Source: CADCVQ01 sp033855115 (GTDB taxonomy: Bacteria > Actinomycetota > Thermoleophilia > Solirubrobacterales > Solirubrobacteraceae). From it: a stretch of DNA of 64,000 bases. Below, in pieces: positions 15,523 to 23,577 of the stretch. A program made the translations under genes and the position numbers. The stretch spans positions 1 to 64,000 of the forward strand of contig JAWVGJ010000098.1 of the NCBI GenBank assembly GCA_033855115.1, read 5' to 3'. How positions within the stretch are numbered: position 1 is the stretch's first letter; each line of letters opens with the position of its first letter. Below the pieces are notes generated by a model that saw only the letters and a program-made list of their open reading frames with translations, did no database searches and was not told where the DNA came from.

Positions 15523-17064
15523 TCAGATCGAGGCGTGTGCGAAGCTCGGCACCTTGTCGGTCGCAAAGCTCGTGCGCAGGTAGAAGAACCACGTCATCCC
15601 CGCGAAGACGACGTACGCGCCGAGGAAGACGTACAGGGCGGGGATCGACCAGTCGGCCATCGACTGCGCGACCGAGAGCTTCTCGGCCGGCGTCGTGGCG
15701 GCCTTGACCGCGGCGGAGACGCCGAGGCTCGCCTCGCGGAAGACGACCTGGATGAGGAAGCCGCCAAAGGCGCCGATCGCGCCGGCGATTCCGATCACCG
15801 CCGCCGCCTGGCGCTTGAAGCTCAGCGCCGTCTGCTTGGGCTCCAGACCGTTCTCCGCGGCCTCCTTGCGCCCGAGCTCGGCGAAGATCGACGGGATCAT
15901 CCGGTAGGTCGAGCCGTTACCCATGCCGGCGAGCAGGAAGATCGCCATGAACGAGCCGAAGAAGATCGGGAAGCTGTGCTCGTTCACGCCGATGATCGCG
16001 GTCACGGTGAACAGCGCCTCGCCCAGAAACACGGCCAGCGTCACCCTCGCGCCGCCGAGCTTGTCGGACATCCAGCCGCCAAACGGCCGCGCAATCGAGC
16101 CGATCAGTGCGCCCACGAAGCCCAGTCCCGCGAGATACGTCGCGATGAACGGGTGCGCGCCGAGAAACTCCGGAAACGTGTTCTTGATAACGAGCGGCAG
16201 CGCGAACGCGTAGCCGATGAACGAGCCGAATGTGCCGATGTAGAGCAGCGACATGACCCAGGTCTGAGGGTGCTTCAAGGACTTCGTGTACGAGCGCCCG
16301 TCGGACTTCGCATCGGTGATGCTGTCCATGAACAGCCACGCGCCGAGCGCTGCCAGCACGATGAACGGCAGCCAGATGAGGCCGGCGTAGGCCAGGTGCA
16401 CCTCGTGGACGGGCAGCTTCACCGCCGCTGCCGGCACGCCGATGATGATCACCAGCGGAATAAGCAACTGGGCGACGGCGACGCCGAGGTTGCCGCCCGC
16501 CGCGTTCAGGCCGAGCGCAAAGCCCTTGTGGCGGTCGGGATAGAAGAAGGAGATGTTCGCCATCGAGGAGGAGAAGTTGCCGCCGCCGAAGCCGGCCGTC
16601 GCGGCGCACAGGGCGAGCACCCACATCTGCGTGCTGTGGCTCTGCTCCGCGAGCCAGCCACTCGGGACGAGGATCGCCAGCAGCAGGACCGGTATCAGCA
16701 GCAGCGATGCGCTGATGCCCGTCCATTTGCGGCCGCCGAACCGCGGCACGGCGAACGTATAAGGGATGCGCAGGGTCGAGCCGACGAGGTTCGGGAGCGC
16801 GATCAACAGGAACTGCTCGGACAGCGACAGGGTGAAGCCGGCGTTCGCGAGGTTGATGACGATGATCGTCCACAGCACCCAGACGCTGAAGCCGAGGTTC
16901 TCGGCGAAGATCGACAGCGCCAGGTTCTTTTTGGCGATCTTCTTGCCGCGGGTCTCCCAGAACGTCTCGTCCTCGGGATCCCAATCGTCGATCCATCCGC
17001 CTCTTCGGCTGGATGTGGGCGCTGCCGCCTCGGTCGGTTCCGGGGCTTGCACGGTCGTGCTCAT
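15523..17064 (-). CDS. narK: NarK-type nitrate/nitrite transporter (MFS)
   Basis: The 513-residue MFS protein has the nitrate/nitrite porter signatures: GFGGGNFSSSMANISFFYP with RHKGFALGLNAAGGNLG, and GFVGALIGSIARPFGGWMSD in the second half. These surround the substrate-binding arginines of NarK. About 12 membrane segments are visible after a 50-residue cytoplasmic leader with WDPEDETFW, common in actinobacterial NarK. Start ATG 17064 is well supported by GGAGGAG directly upstream. No nitrate or nitrite reductase gene is adjacent, so whether it imports nitrate or exports nitrite cannot be told from context. It converges on the Ter gene with a 6-base gap and probably forms its own unit. Confidence 0.9.
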   Translation of the reverse strand: MSTTVQAPEPTEAAAPTSSRRGGWIDDWDPEDETFWETRGKKIAKKNLALSIFAENLGFSVWVLWTIIVINLANAGFTLSLSEQFLLIALPNLVGSTLRIPYTFAVPRFGGRKWTGISASLLLIPVLLLAILVPSGWLAEQSHSTQMWVLALCAATAGFGGGNFSSSMANISFFYPDRHKGFALGLNAAGGNLGVAVAQLLIPLVIIIGVPAAAVKLPVHEVHLAYAGLIWLPFIVLAALGAWLFMDSITDAKSDGRSYTKSLKHPQTWVMSLLYIGTFGSFIGYAFALPLVIKNTFPEFLGAHPFIATYLAGLGFVGALIGSIARPFGGWMSDKLGGARVTLAVFLGEALFTVTAIIGVNEHSFPIFFGSFMAIFLLAGMGNGSTYRMIPSIFAELGRKEAAENGLEPKQTALSFKRQAAAVIGIAGAIGAFGGFLIQVVFREASLGVSAAVKAATTPAEKLSVAQSMADWSIPALYVFLGAYVVFAGMTWFFYLRTSFATDKVPSFAHASI

Positions 17065-17200
17065 ATCTCCTCCGAAGGCGGCGGCAGTGGGTACATCGCC
17101 AACCTCCCAGAGGGTGATTTCCGTGCTGTGTGCGAAGTGTGTCGAGTACGTGAACTGCGCGTTGCCGTCGCGTGGCCGGTGCGCCGGGGACCGAGCCGGG

Positions 17201-18907
17201 TCAGCGCCGGGATCGCACCGCGCGCAGATACACGTCGCCCGATCGCCCGGGGATGTTGTGCGCGTCTGCCACCGACGCGACGCGCAGGCGGTGCAGTGCC
17301 GGCCGCCGGAGGCGCACCTTGATCCTGAAGCGCCCCTCTCGGACCTTCACCGCAACGCGCGCGACGGTGTGCATCTGCTCGTCGGTCCCCTCGCGGGCGA
17401 TCGCGAGCACGAGACGCGCCCGCCGCGGGCGCATGCTGCCGCTGACCGTGAACGTCCGCCGGGCGGTCACGCGGCGGGCGGCGCGCAGCCGGATCCGCGG
17501 CGCGACCTGCACGTCGATCGTCGGCGATGCGATCCAGGTTCCGTCCGCTAGCTGCGTCACGGCCCGCAGCGTTCGCGTGAACTGCGTCGGCAGCTGCGCC
17601 GACCAGGTCCCGAAATCGCCGGTCGTCGTCCGCAGGAGCGTCTGAAAGCCGGCGCCCGTAGCCATCTGCACCGAGACCGGCGCACCCGCCAGCGGCGTTC
17701 CGCCGGCGGCGTTCGCGCGACCCGACAGCTGTGCGGCCTGCGGGAACTCGAGCGCCCGGTCCAGCGCATCCATCGTCAGCGCGGCCGGCGTCGCCGGGAC
17801 GAGCGCGGCGACGAGCGCGGCCGCCCGCGTCCGAATCTCCGGCAGCTGGGCGAAGAGGGCTTCGCCCGGGCAGGCGGTCTTGTCGGCGTCGCGGTGGCCG
17901 GAGATGCGTTCGAAGGTCGCCGGCGTCCCTGCCGCGTAGCGGCTGGAGGGGCCGCCGGCGGAGTTGAGCCTCACCTGGCCGCTCACGGGCGCCCCGTGCA
18001 GGTTGAGCTTCCAGGCCAGCAGCGCGGCGGTCGCGGCGATGCCCTCGGGGGTCTGCGACTCGCCCGAGAACGTGCCGATGTTCGCGACGCCGGTCGAGAC
18101 GCCGTTAAAGCCCTGCGCCTGCGCTCCGATCACCGCTTGGTCGACGCCGCCTGCGCGCCCCTCGAAGATTTGACCGTAGCGGTCGACGAGGAAGTTGTAG
18201 CCCACGTCACGCCATTTGTTGGTGTTGCGGTGAAAGCGGCAGATCGCCAGGACGATCGCCGCGCTGTCTTGCGGCGCGGGGTCATTGGCGCTGACGGTGT
18301 GATGGACGAAGCCCATCTGCACCTGGCCGTAGGCGGGCGCTGCGCGCGGCGGGCACTGGTCGCCGGCCCAGGACTCGCGCGGGATGATCGCCGGCGCGCC
18401 GCCGCCACCCTGGGCGACCGCCGGCGTGCCCGCGACTGCCGTGACAGCGCCGTGGACGGCCTGGCGCAAGGCCGTTCTTACGCGGTCTGCGGCGGTCGCC
18501 GTCCCAGTCGAGTTGACGAAGTGCGCGCGCAGGTCGCGCGGACGGCGGTCCAGGCGCAGCTCGTAGGCGTCGGCGCCGCCGGTCCAGACCGGCTCGGCGC
18601 CCGACCCGCCCTCCCGGGCGGCGTGGTTTGCGGCCATCAGCGTCCAGCGACTCCAGCGCCCGGCGGCGTCAAGCACGCGAATCCGGGCGCGCACCGAACG
18701 CGGCGCCCTCCAGGTCAGGCCGACGAGATCGAAGCGCTTGGGCGCCCGGACGACACCCGAGCGCCACGGCCGAGCGGCGCCGGTTGCCGGCGCGAGCGCC
18801 TGCGAGAACTCCACGACCCGCGGGTGCAGCGGGCGCACCGACAGGCCCGGGGCCGCGAACCAGAGGAGCAGGCCTGCGGCCACGAATGCTGCGGCGAGAC
18901 GGCGCAT
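17201..18907 (-). CDS. Secreted PGRP-type N-acetylmuramoyl-L-alanine amidase
   Basis: The 568-residue protein has a signal peptide (LAAAFVAAGLLLWFAAPGLS), a beta-rich region of unknown role, then an amidase_2/PGRP domain from about residue 175. Zinc ligands are visible as FVHHTVSAND and SGHRDADKTACPG, with the catalytic tyrosine/lysine region GYNFLVDRYGQIFEGRAGG between them. The last 170 residues are beta-rich, ending in RLRVASVADAHNIPGRSG, probably a cell-wall or carbohydrate-binding module. The enzyme cleaves between the sugar chain and stem peptide of peptidoglycan outside the cytoplasm. ATG 18907 has no strong ribosome site. Gene order gives no pathway. Family and location are firm. Confidence 0.88.
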   Translation of the reverse strand: MRRLAAAFVAAGLLLWFAAPGLSVRPLHPRVVEFSQALAPATGAARPWRSGVVRAPKRFDLVGLTWRAPRSVRARIRVLDAAGRWSRWTLMAANHAAREGGSGAEPVWTGGADAYELRLDRRPRDLRAHFVNSTGTATAADRVRTALRQAVHGAVTAVAGTPAVAQGGGGAPAIIPRESWAGDQCPPRAAPAYGQVQMGFVHHTVSANDPAPQDSAAIVLAICRFHRNTNKWRDVGYNFLVDRYGQIFEGRAGGVDQAVIGAQAQGFNGVSTGVANIGTFSGESQTPEGIAATAALLAWKLNLHGAPVSGQVRLNSAGGPSSRYAAGTPATFERISGHRDADKTACPGEALFAQLPEIRTRAAALVAALVPATPAALTMDALDRALEFPQAAQLSGRANAAGGTPLAGAPVSVQMATGAGFQTLLRTTTGDFGTWSAQLPTQFTRTLRAVTQLADGTWIASPTIDVQVAPRIRLRAARRVTARRTFTVSGSMRPRRARLVLAIAREGTDEQMHTVARVAVKVREGRFRIKVRLRRPALHRLRVASVADAHNIPGRSGDVYLRAVRSRR

Positions 18908-18971
18908 CGATCTTCACAACACCCTGCCACTCGACGGGGTGCGGTTCTGCACGTTGGCTTGCGCCAGCGCC

Positions 18972-19685
18972 CTACGGGACTGCCTCGGGACCCTTGTCCA
19001 CGTACGTGTCGCGGAACGCGCGCAATGCGTCCCAGGTCTTGTCGTTGACCTCGTTGCAGCCGATGTAGGCGCGCCAGGCGACGGCGGCGACCTGGTAGGG
19101 CATCTTCGTGTTGTTCTGCAGCAGCACCATGTGGTAGCCCGCGGGCCCGCCCTTCACCTTCTCGTTGAAGAGTGTCTGCAGCTGACCGATGACCCGCTTG
19201 GGGGTGCCCGGCTTGTATTGCAAGATGATCCGGCCGTGCTCGAGCGTGTGCACCCAGCTCTCCTTGGCGGGCTCGGTGCCGGCGGTGTAGATCCCGTCCT
19301 GCGCGGGCGTCTGGTGATGCGTGCCTGACGTCGGCGGATTGGTCTTGTAACCGTTGAACGACTGGTTGTCGGGAATGTGTTCGCGACCCTCCTCCGGGAA
19401 CTCGCGCACCGCACAGCCGGCGGCCTTGGCGGCCTCCTGCAGGTTCGTGATCTTGCGTGCCGGGATCGCCACCGACGGCACGCCGTTAACGTCGGACGGC
19501 CCGCCGGATGTGTCGTTCTTGCCGGACGAAACCGCGAGCACGATGGCCACCACCGCCACAACGGCGACGAGGGCGCCGGCCGCGGTCATGAGCAGGCGCT
19601 TGCGCTTCGCGGCTGCCGCCTCGGCGCGCTCGCGCTCGATGCGCTCGAGCTTGCGGCGCTCCTTCTCCTCCTGGCGGCGGGACAT
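18972..19685 (-). CDS. DUF3105 membrane-anchored protein (copy A)
   Basis: The 237-residue protein starts with a charged cytoplasmic segment (RRQEEKERRKLERIERERAE), one membrane helix (about 35-55), then an extracytoplasmic DUF3105 domain: GYKTNPPTSGTHH, VHTLEHGRIILQYKPGTP, and LLQNNTKMPYQVAAVAW. The histidines in GTHH and LEHGR suggest metal binding, but the family's function is unknown. ATG 19685 has TAGGCT 8 bases upstream on its own strand (19694-19699) and no ribosome site. A paralogue lies head to head 65 bases away. The family call is strong. Confidence 0.85.
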   Translation of the reverse strand: MSRRQEEKERRKLERIERERAEAAAAKRKRLLMTAAGALVAVVAVVAIVLAVSSGKNDTSGGPSDVNGVPSVAIPARKITNLQEAAKAAGCAVREFPEEGREHIPDNQSFNGYKTNPPTSGTHHQTPAQDGIYTAGTEPAKESWVHTLEHGRIILQYKPGTPKRVIGQLQTLFNEKVKGGPAGYHMVLLQNNTKMPYQVAAVAWRAYIGCNEVNDKTWDALRAFRDTYVDKGPEAVP

Positions 19686-19693
19686 CGGCGGGA

Positions 19694-19741
19694 AGCCTAG
19701 ATGGTTGCCTGGACCAGCGCGCCCAAGCGGCGGGTTATCCT
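19694..19741. promoter_or_regulatory. Paired leaderless-type -10 boxes between two DUF3105 genes
   Basis: On the minus strand TAGGCT (19694-19699) stands 8 bases before the ATG at 19685; on the plus strand TATCCT (19736-19741) stands 9 bases before the GTG at 19751. Both fit actinobacterial -10 elements serving leaderless transcripts of the divergent paralogues. No -35 element was recognised. Confidence 0.45.
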
Positions 19742-19750
19742 GGATCGCAC

Positions 19751-20500
19751 GTGTCCGATCGCCAGGAGGAGAAGGAGCCCCGCGAGGCGCCCGCCGGGTC
19801 AGAACCACGGCGCCGGCTCGTACAGATCGGCGGCGGGGTCGTCGTCGCATGCGCGATCGTCATTGCCATCGTGCTCGCCGCCGCCAGCCCGAACGGCGGC
19901 GACGCTTCGCCGAAGCCCGCGCGCGACGTCATCACGAGCGGCGGGCGCCCGGTCGACTTCCCGGCGCAGACTGCCGCGATCCCGGCCCGCAAGACGACGA
20001 AGCTTGCCGCGGCCGCCAGGGCTGCGGGCTGCCGCCTTGCGCACCCCAAGGTCGAGGGCAGCTCTACGCCCCCCGCGCACGTCTTGGGGCGCGTCGCCTA
20101 CAAGACCAACCCGCCGACCTCCGGCGACCACAACCCGGTCTGGTCCAGCGACGGCAACTACGCCGGAGTTCGCACTCCGGCGCCCGAGCACTACGTGCAC
20201 TCGCTCGAGCACGGGCGCATCGAGCTGCAGTACAAGCCGGGAACGCCGGCACGGACCATCAGCCAGCTTCAGAGCGTTCTGAAGGAGCCGACGAAGACCG
20301 ACTTCGGCGTCAACGCTGGCAACGGCCGGTTCGCGCTGCTCTTTCAGAACAACACGAAGATGCCCTATGCCGTCGCGGCCACCGCCTGGGGACAGCTGCT
20401 CGGCTGCCGCTCCGCCAGCCCCCGGATGTTCGACGCGATTCGCGCGTTCCGCGCGAGGTACACGCTCCAGGCGCCGGAGAAGATCACGCAGGCCGAGTAG
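19751..20500 (+). CDS. DUF3105 membrane-anchored protein (copy B)
   Basis: The 249-residue paralogue of the neighbouring gene has the same plan: a short cytoplasmic segment (SDRQEEKEPREAP), one membrane helix (IGGGVVVACAIVIAIVLAA), then DUF3105 with YKTNPPTSGDHN, VHSLEHGRIELQYKPGTP and LLFQNNTKMPYAVAATAW. The GTHH of copy A is GDHN here, so one candidate metal-ligand histidine is kept and one lost. Start GTG 19751. Its 3' end overlaps the converging hydrolase gene by 17 bases. Two copies facing away from each other suggest an inverted duplication followed by divergence. The function is unknown. Confidence 0.85.
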   Translation: MSDRQEEKEPREAPAGSEPRRRLVQIGGGVVVACAIVIAIVLAAASPNGGDASPKPARDVITSGGRPVDFPAQTAAIPARKTTKLAAAARAAGCRLAHPKVEGSSTPPAHVLGRVAYKTNPPTSGDHNPVWSSDGNYAGVRTPAPEHYVHSLEHGRIELQYKPGTPARTISQLQSVLKEPTKTDFGVNAGNGRFALLFQNNTKMPYAVAATAWGQLLGCRSASPRMFDAIRAFRARYTLQAPEKITQAE

Positions 20501-21365
20501 CGCCGACCGCGCGCGGGCGCCGTGTCTGGCGCTGGTCGGCCTTCCAGCAGGCGTCGAGAAACGCGCCGATCTCACCGGTCAGCCGCTGCGGCGAGACGAC
20601 GCGCTCCAGGATCGAGCGGGCCTCGACCAGCCGCGCGTTGGGCAGCTCATCGACGATCATGCCGGCATCGGTCAGCGGGTGGACGGGATCGCGCCGGTGG
20701 CCGATCACGAGCGTCGGCGCCTTCAGTTCCCGCCGCTGCAGCGAGTTCGGGGCGATACGACCCGAGAACAGGCCCTGCATGACGGCGCTGCTCGGCTTGG
20801 GCTCCTGGCGCGCGGTATCCAGCAGGACATCGCCCCAGAACGGCAGCGCGCCCTGCGGCACCGCGCGAGCGGCCGCGACCGCAAGCCGCGCTACCGGGCC
20901 GCCGAACGTCAGCATGAGCGCGAGCGGCGTGAACGCGATCACGGATGCGATCAGCGCGTGATCGAGCACCGGCATCTCGATGACCATGCCGCGTACGCGC
21001 TCGGGGGCGATCCGGCAGACCTCGAGCGTGATGTTCGCCCCCAGCGAGGTGCCGAGGATCGCCGCCTCGTCGAGCGCGAGGCGGTCGAGCAGTCCCACGA
21101 CCTGCCCGGCGAAGATCGGCACCGAATAGCACCACGGCTCGGTCGGGCGCTCTGAGCGGCCGTGGCCCAGCAGATCGATCGTCACGACACGGTGACCGCG
21201 TGCCGCCAGCGCCGCTGCGAGCGGCTCGTGCATGCGCTGGGAGAGCAGCAGTCCGTGGATGAGCACGACCGCCTGCGAACCCGAGCCGAACTCGCTGTAG
21301 GCGATCCGCCGGCCCTCGAACCGAAAGGTGGGCACCGGCACACGATAACCCGCAATTCTGCGCAT
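20484..21365 (-). CDS. Alpha/beta hydrolase
   Basis: The roughly 293-residue protein has the alpha/beta-hydrolase fold: VVLIHGLLLSQRMHEPLA (oxyanion loop), VVTIDLLGHGRSERP, the nucleophile elbow AILGTSLGANI (Ser in GTSLG), and VIGHRRDPVHPL near the acid residue. The catalytic His would be expected in the last 40 residues but is not obvious. Substrates of such enzymes (esters, lactones and others) cannot be told from sequence. ATG 21365 is listed; GTG 21341 also fits. It is head to head with an SDR gene 20 bases away and overlaps the DUF3105 gene at its 3' end by 17 bases. Confidence 0.83.
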   Translation of the reverse strand: MRRIAGYRVPVPTFRFEGRRIAYSEFGSGSQAVVLIHGLLLSQRMHEPLAAALAARGHRVVTIDLLGHGRSERPTEPWCYSVPIFAGQVVGLLDRLALDEAAILGTSLGANITLEVCRIAPERVRGMVIEMPVLDHALIASVIAFTPLALMLTFGGPVARLAVAAARAVPQGALPFWGDVLLDTARQEPKPSSAVMQGLFSGRIAPNSLQRRELKAPTLVIGHRRDPVHPLTDAGMIVDELPNARLVEARSILERVVSPQRLTGEIGAFLDACWKADQRQTRRPRAVGATRPA

Positions 21366-21385
21366 CTCGCTAGCCTCGACGGGCC

Positions 21386-22258
21386 ATGGCCCGCGAAGCA
21401 CGTCAACTCGAAGGACGCGTCATCGCGATCACCGGTGCCGCGCGTGGCATCGGGCGCGCGACCGCACAGGCCTGCGTGCGCGCCGGAATGCGCGTCTCGA
21501 TCGGCGACCTCGACCTGGACGCCGCCGAGCGGACGGCGTCCGAGCTTGGCTCCGAAACCATCGCCGTACAGCTCAACGTCGTAGATCGCGCCTCGGTCGG
21601 GCGCTTCCTCGACATCACCGAGGCGCGGCTCGGTCCGATCGACGTGCTCGTCAACAACGCCGGGATCATGCAGCTCGGCTCGTTCCTCCAAGAGGACGAC
21701 GCGACGGCGCGCCGGCAGGTCGACATCAACGTCCACGGCGTGCTGCACGGCATGAAGGAGGGGCTGCCGCGCCTGCTCGCGCGCCCCCAGGGTCATCTCG
21801 TCAACATGGCGTCGACGGCCGGCAAGGTCGGTTTTGCGGGCGGAGCGACGTACTCCGCCACGAAGCATTTCGTCGTCGGTATCAGCGAGGCAGCGCGCAA
21901 CGAGCTGCGCGGCAGCCGCGTCGAGATCTCGTGCGTCATGCCGGTGATCGTCAAGACGGAGCTCGCCGCCGGGCTTGCCGAGGGCCGCTTCATCAAGCAG
22001 ATCCAGCCCGAGGACGTGGCCGACGCCATCGTGCAGGCGCTGCGCTATCCGCGCTTCGAGGTGTTCGTCCCGCGCAACGTCGGCCCGCTGACGAAGCTCG
22101 GCGGAGCGATGCCCCAGCGCGTCCGCGAGGGCTTCGGCCGCGCCTTGCGCATCGACCGCTCGCTCGCGGCGCCCGACTCGGAGGCGAGACGTGCCTACGA
22201 GCTGCGCGCGGCGGCGTCCGAGCGCTCGCTGGGCACCGGAGTGCCGCCGCCGGAGTGA
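21386..22258 (+). CDS. Short-chain dehydrogenase/reductase (SDR)
   Basis: The 290-residue classical SDR has the cofactor motif TGAARGIG (residues 16-23), DLDLDAAE after strand 2 (acidic, so NAD(H) is likely preferred), NNAGI, and the catalytic Ser ... YSATK set (MASTAGKVGFAGGATYSATK). A C-terminal extension of about 40 residues (GFGRALRIDRSLAAP) is common in SDRs acting on lipids or alcohols. Start ATG 21386 with TAGCCT 9 bases upstream fits leaderless expression. The hydrolase gene runs divergently from it. The substrate is unknown. Confidence 0.88.
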   Translation: MAREARQLEGRVIAITGAARGIGRATAQACVRAGMRVSIGDLDLDAAERTASELGSETIAVQLNVVDRASVGRFLDITEARLGPIDVLVNNAGIMQLGSFLQEDDATARRQVDINVHGVLHGMKEGLPRLLARPQGHLVNMASTAGKVGFAGGATYSATKHFVVGISEAARNELRGSRVEISCVMPVIVKTELAAGLAEGRFIKQIQPEDVADAIVQALRYPRFEVFVPRNVGPLTKLGGAMPQRVREGFGRALRIDRSLAAPDSEARRAYELRAAASERSLGTGVPPPE

Positions 22259-22282
22259 GTCGCTTGGCGGTCTCGGGCCGGG

Positions 22283-23440
22283 CTACGCCCAGCTGATCTC
22301 GGGCTCGTCGGTGCCGAGGAACGCCGCCAATCGCTGGGTCTGCACCAGCGCTGCCGCCGCAACCGCGCCGTCGATGGCTTGGAAGGGCTCGATCGTGACC
22401 GACAGCCGGCTGCCCTTGCGCTCATGTCGCCAGACGCCCTCGATGCGCCCGTCGACGAGCAGCACCGGCGACAGCCAGCCCTGAGGCCGGTACACACGTC
22501 CCCTGAACGCGGCTGGCAGCACGGGGCTGTCCTCGCGCGGGGCGGCGACGACGTACTGATCGAATCCCGGCAGGAGCGCGACGGCGCCGGCAGGCTTCGC
22601 CGTCACGGCATCGGCGACGTCGGTGCGCAGCATCCAACACGCCTGCCCGCCGGGCAGGCGTAGCGGCGCGACCTCGTCACCGAGCGACGCGATGATCCGC
22701 CCGGCGTGTGCAGCGGAGGGCATGCCGAACCAGCGCGCGAAGCTCTCGCGCGTGACCGGGCCGTACGCCGCGAGGTGGCGGCGCAGCACCCAGGCCATCG
22801 CCTCCTTCGCCGGGGCTGGCTTCCAGTCCTCGCCGAGCCAGCGATCCGGCCGCGTGAAGCGCACTCTCTGGCCCTTCGAAGGCGCGAAGACGACGTCGCC
22901 GCGGAAGGCCGCGAGCTTGGGCATGGTGCCGAAGCTTCCGCGCACGGACTCGCCTAGGTGGACGTCTCCGAGCAGCTCTGTGACCGCATCGGCGAGCTCG
23001 TCGCGCGTGAGCGGCGGACCGTCCAGGGCGGTGTGGATCGCATCGATGACCGCGACCGCGTCGGCGCTCGTCATGCCGAACGCCTTGCGCCAGCTCGCCT
23101 GTTCGTAGCGCGGCTTCAGCACGCCCTGGGCCCCGACGTACAGCGCCAACTCGTCGGCTGGCAGGAGGTGCAGCGTGCCGCGCATCGCCCAGGTCTTCAC
23201 GAGCACACGCTCCTCCCACAGCGCGCGCGAGACGACATCGCGTCCAAGGCCGTCGACGCGCGCGGACAGCGTCAACTCGGCGGAGCTCTGAACCTGGGCG
23301 TGCAGCCCGCAGATCCGTCGCACGACATCCAGCCACTCCTGCGCCGGCGCGCGCTGTGCGAGCCTCTGGCGCGCGACGCGCCAAGCCAGCAGGGATTCCC
23401 AGCTCAGCTCGTCCGTCACCGCGCGATCCGCCCCGGCCAT
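22283..23440 (-). CDS. AlkZ/YcaQ-like DNA glycosylase (winged-helix, HTH_42)
   Basis: The 385-residue protein belongs to the HTH_42 winged-helix family (DUF1006), which includes AlkZ and YcaQ/AlkX glycosylases. The start region carries LLAWRVARQRLAQRAP and then GLHAQVQSS at about residues 44-52. The Q-V-Q there matches the catalytic QxQ motif of AlkZ (QxD in YcaQ). Next come KTWAMRGTLHLLPADEL, LRRHLAAYGPVTRESFARWFG (winged helix) and LLPGFDQYVVA, all landmarks of the family. Such enzymes unhook interstrand crosslinks or remove alkylated bases. Whether this copy is a resistance enzyme for a product made nearby is unknown; no biosynthetic genes adjoin it. ATG 23440; TAGGAT lies 11 bases upstream. 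Confidence 0.8.
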   Translation of the reverse strand: MAGADRAVTDELSWESLLAWRVARQRLAQRAPAQEWLDVVRRICGLHAQVQSSAELTLSARVDGLGRDVVSRALWEERVLVKTWAMRGTLHLLPADELALYVGAQGVLKPRYEQASWRKAFGMTSADAVAVIDAIHTALDGPPLTRDELADAVTELLGDVHLGESVRGSFGTMPKLAAFRGDVVFAPSKGQRVRFTRPDRWLGEDWKPAPAKEAMAWVLRRHLAAYGPVTRESFARWFGMPSAAHAGRIIASLGDEVAPLRLPGGQACWMLRTDVADAVTAKPAGAVALLPGFDQYVVAAPREDSPVLPAAFRGRVYRPQGWLSPVLLVDGRIEGVWRHERKGSRLSVTIEPFQAIDGAVAAAALVQTQRLAAFLGTDEPEISWA

Positions 23441-23533
23441 GCGAGGGAGCGATCCTACGCCGCGAGGCTAGGACGCCGATGTGCTGCGGGTATCGACCGC
23501 GACGCAGGACGGTACGCTTTGCGCGTCGACAGG

Positions 23534-23545
23534 GTGTCTAGACAC
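23534..23545. promoter_or_regulatory. 12-bp palindrome upstream of repeat-protein gene
   Basis: GTGTCTAGACAC is a perfect palindrome 32 bases before the GTG start of the secreted repeat protein. TACGCT lies about 20 bases farther upstream and could be its -10 element. A repressor or activator site is possible, but no regulator is known. Confidence 0.35.
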
Positions 23546-23577
23546 GACGACATGCGGGCTATGCACAGTCACCACGA

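Noticed and set aside
15535..17322. Plus-strand frame opposite the NarK-type gene
   Set aside because: Charged low-complexity shadow; the transporter signatures and the GGAGGAG ribosome site are on the minus strand.
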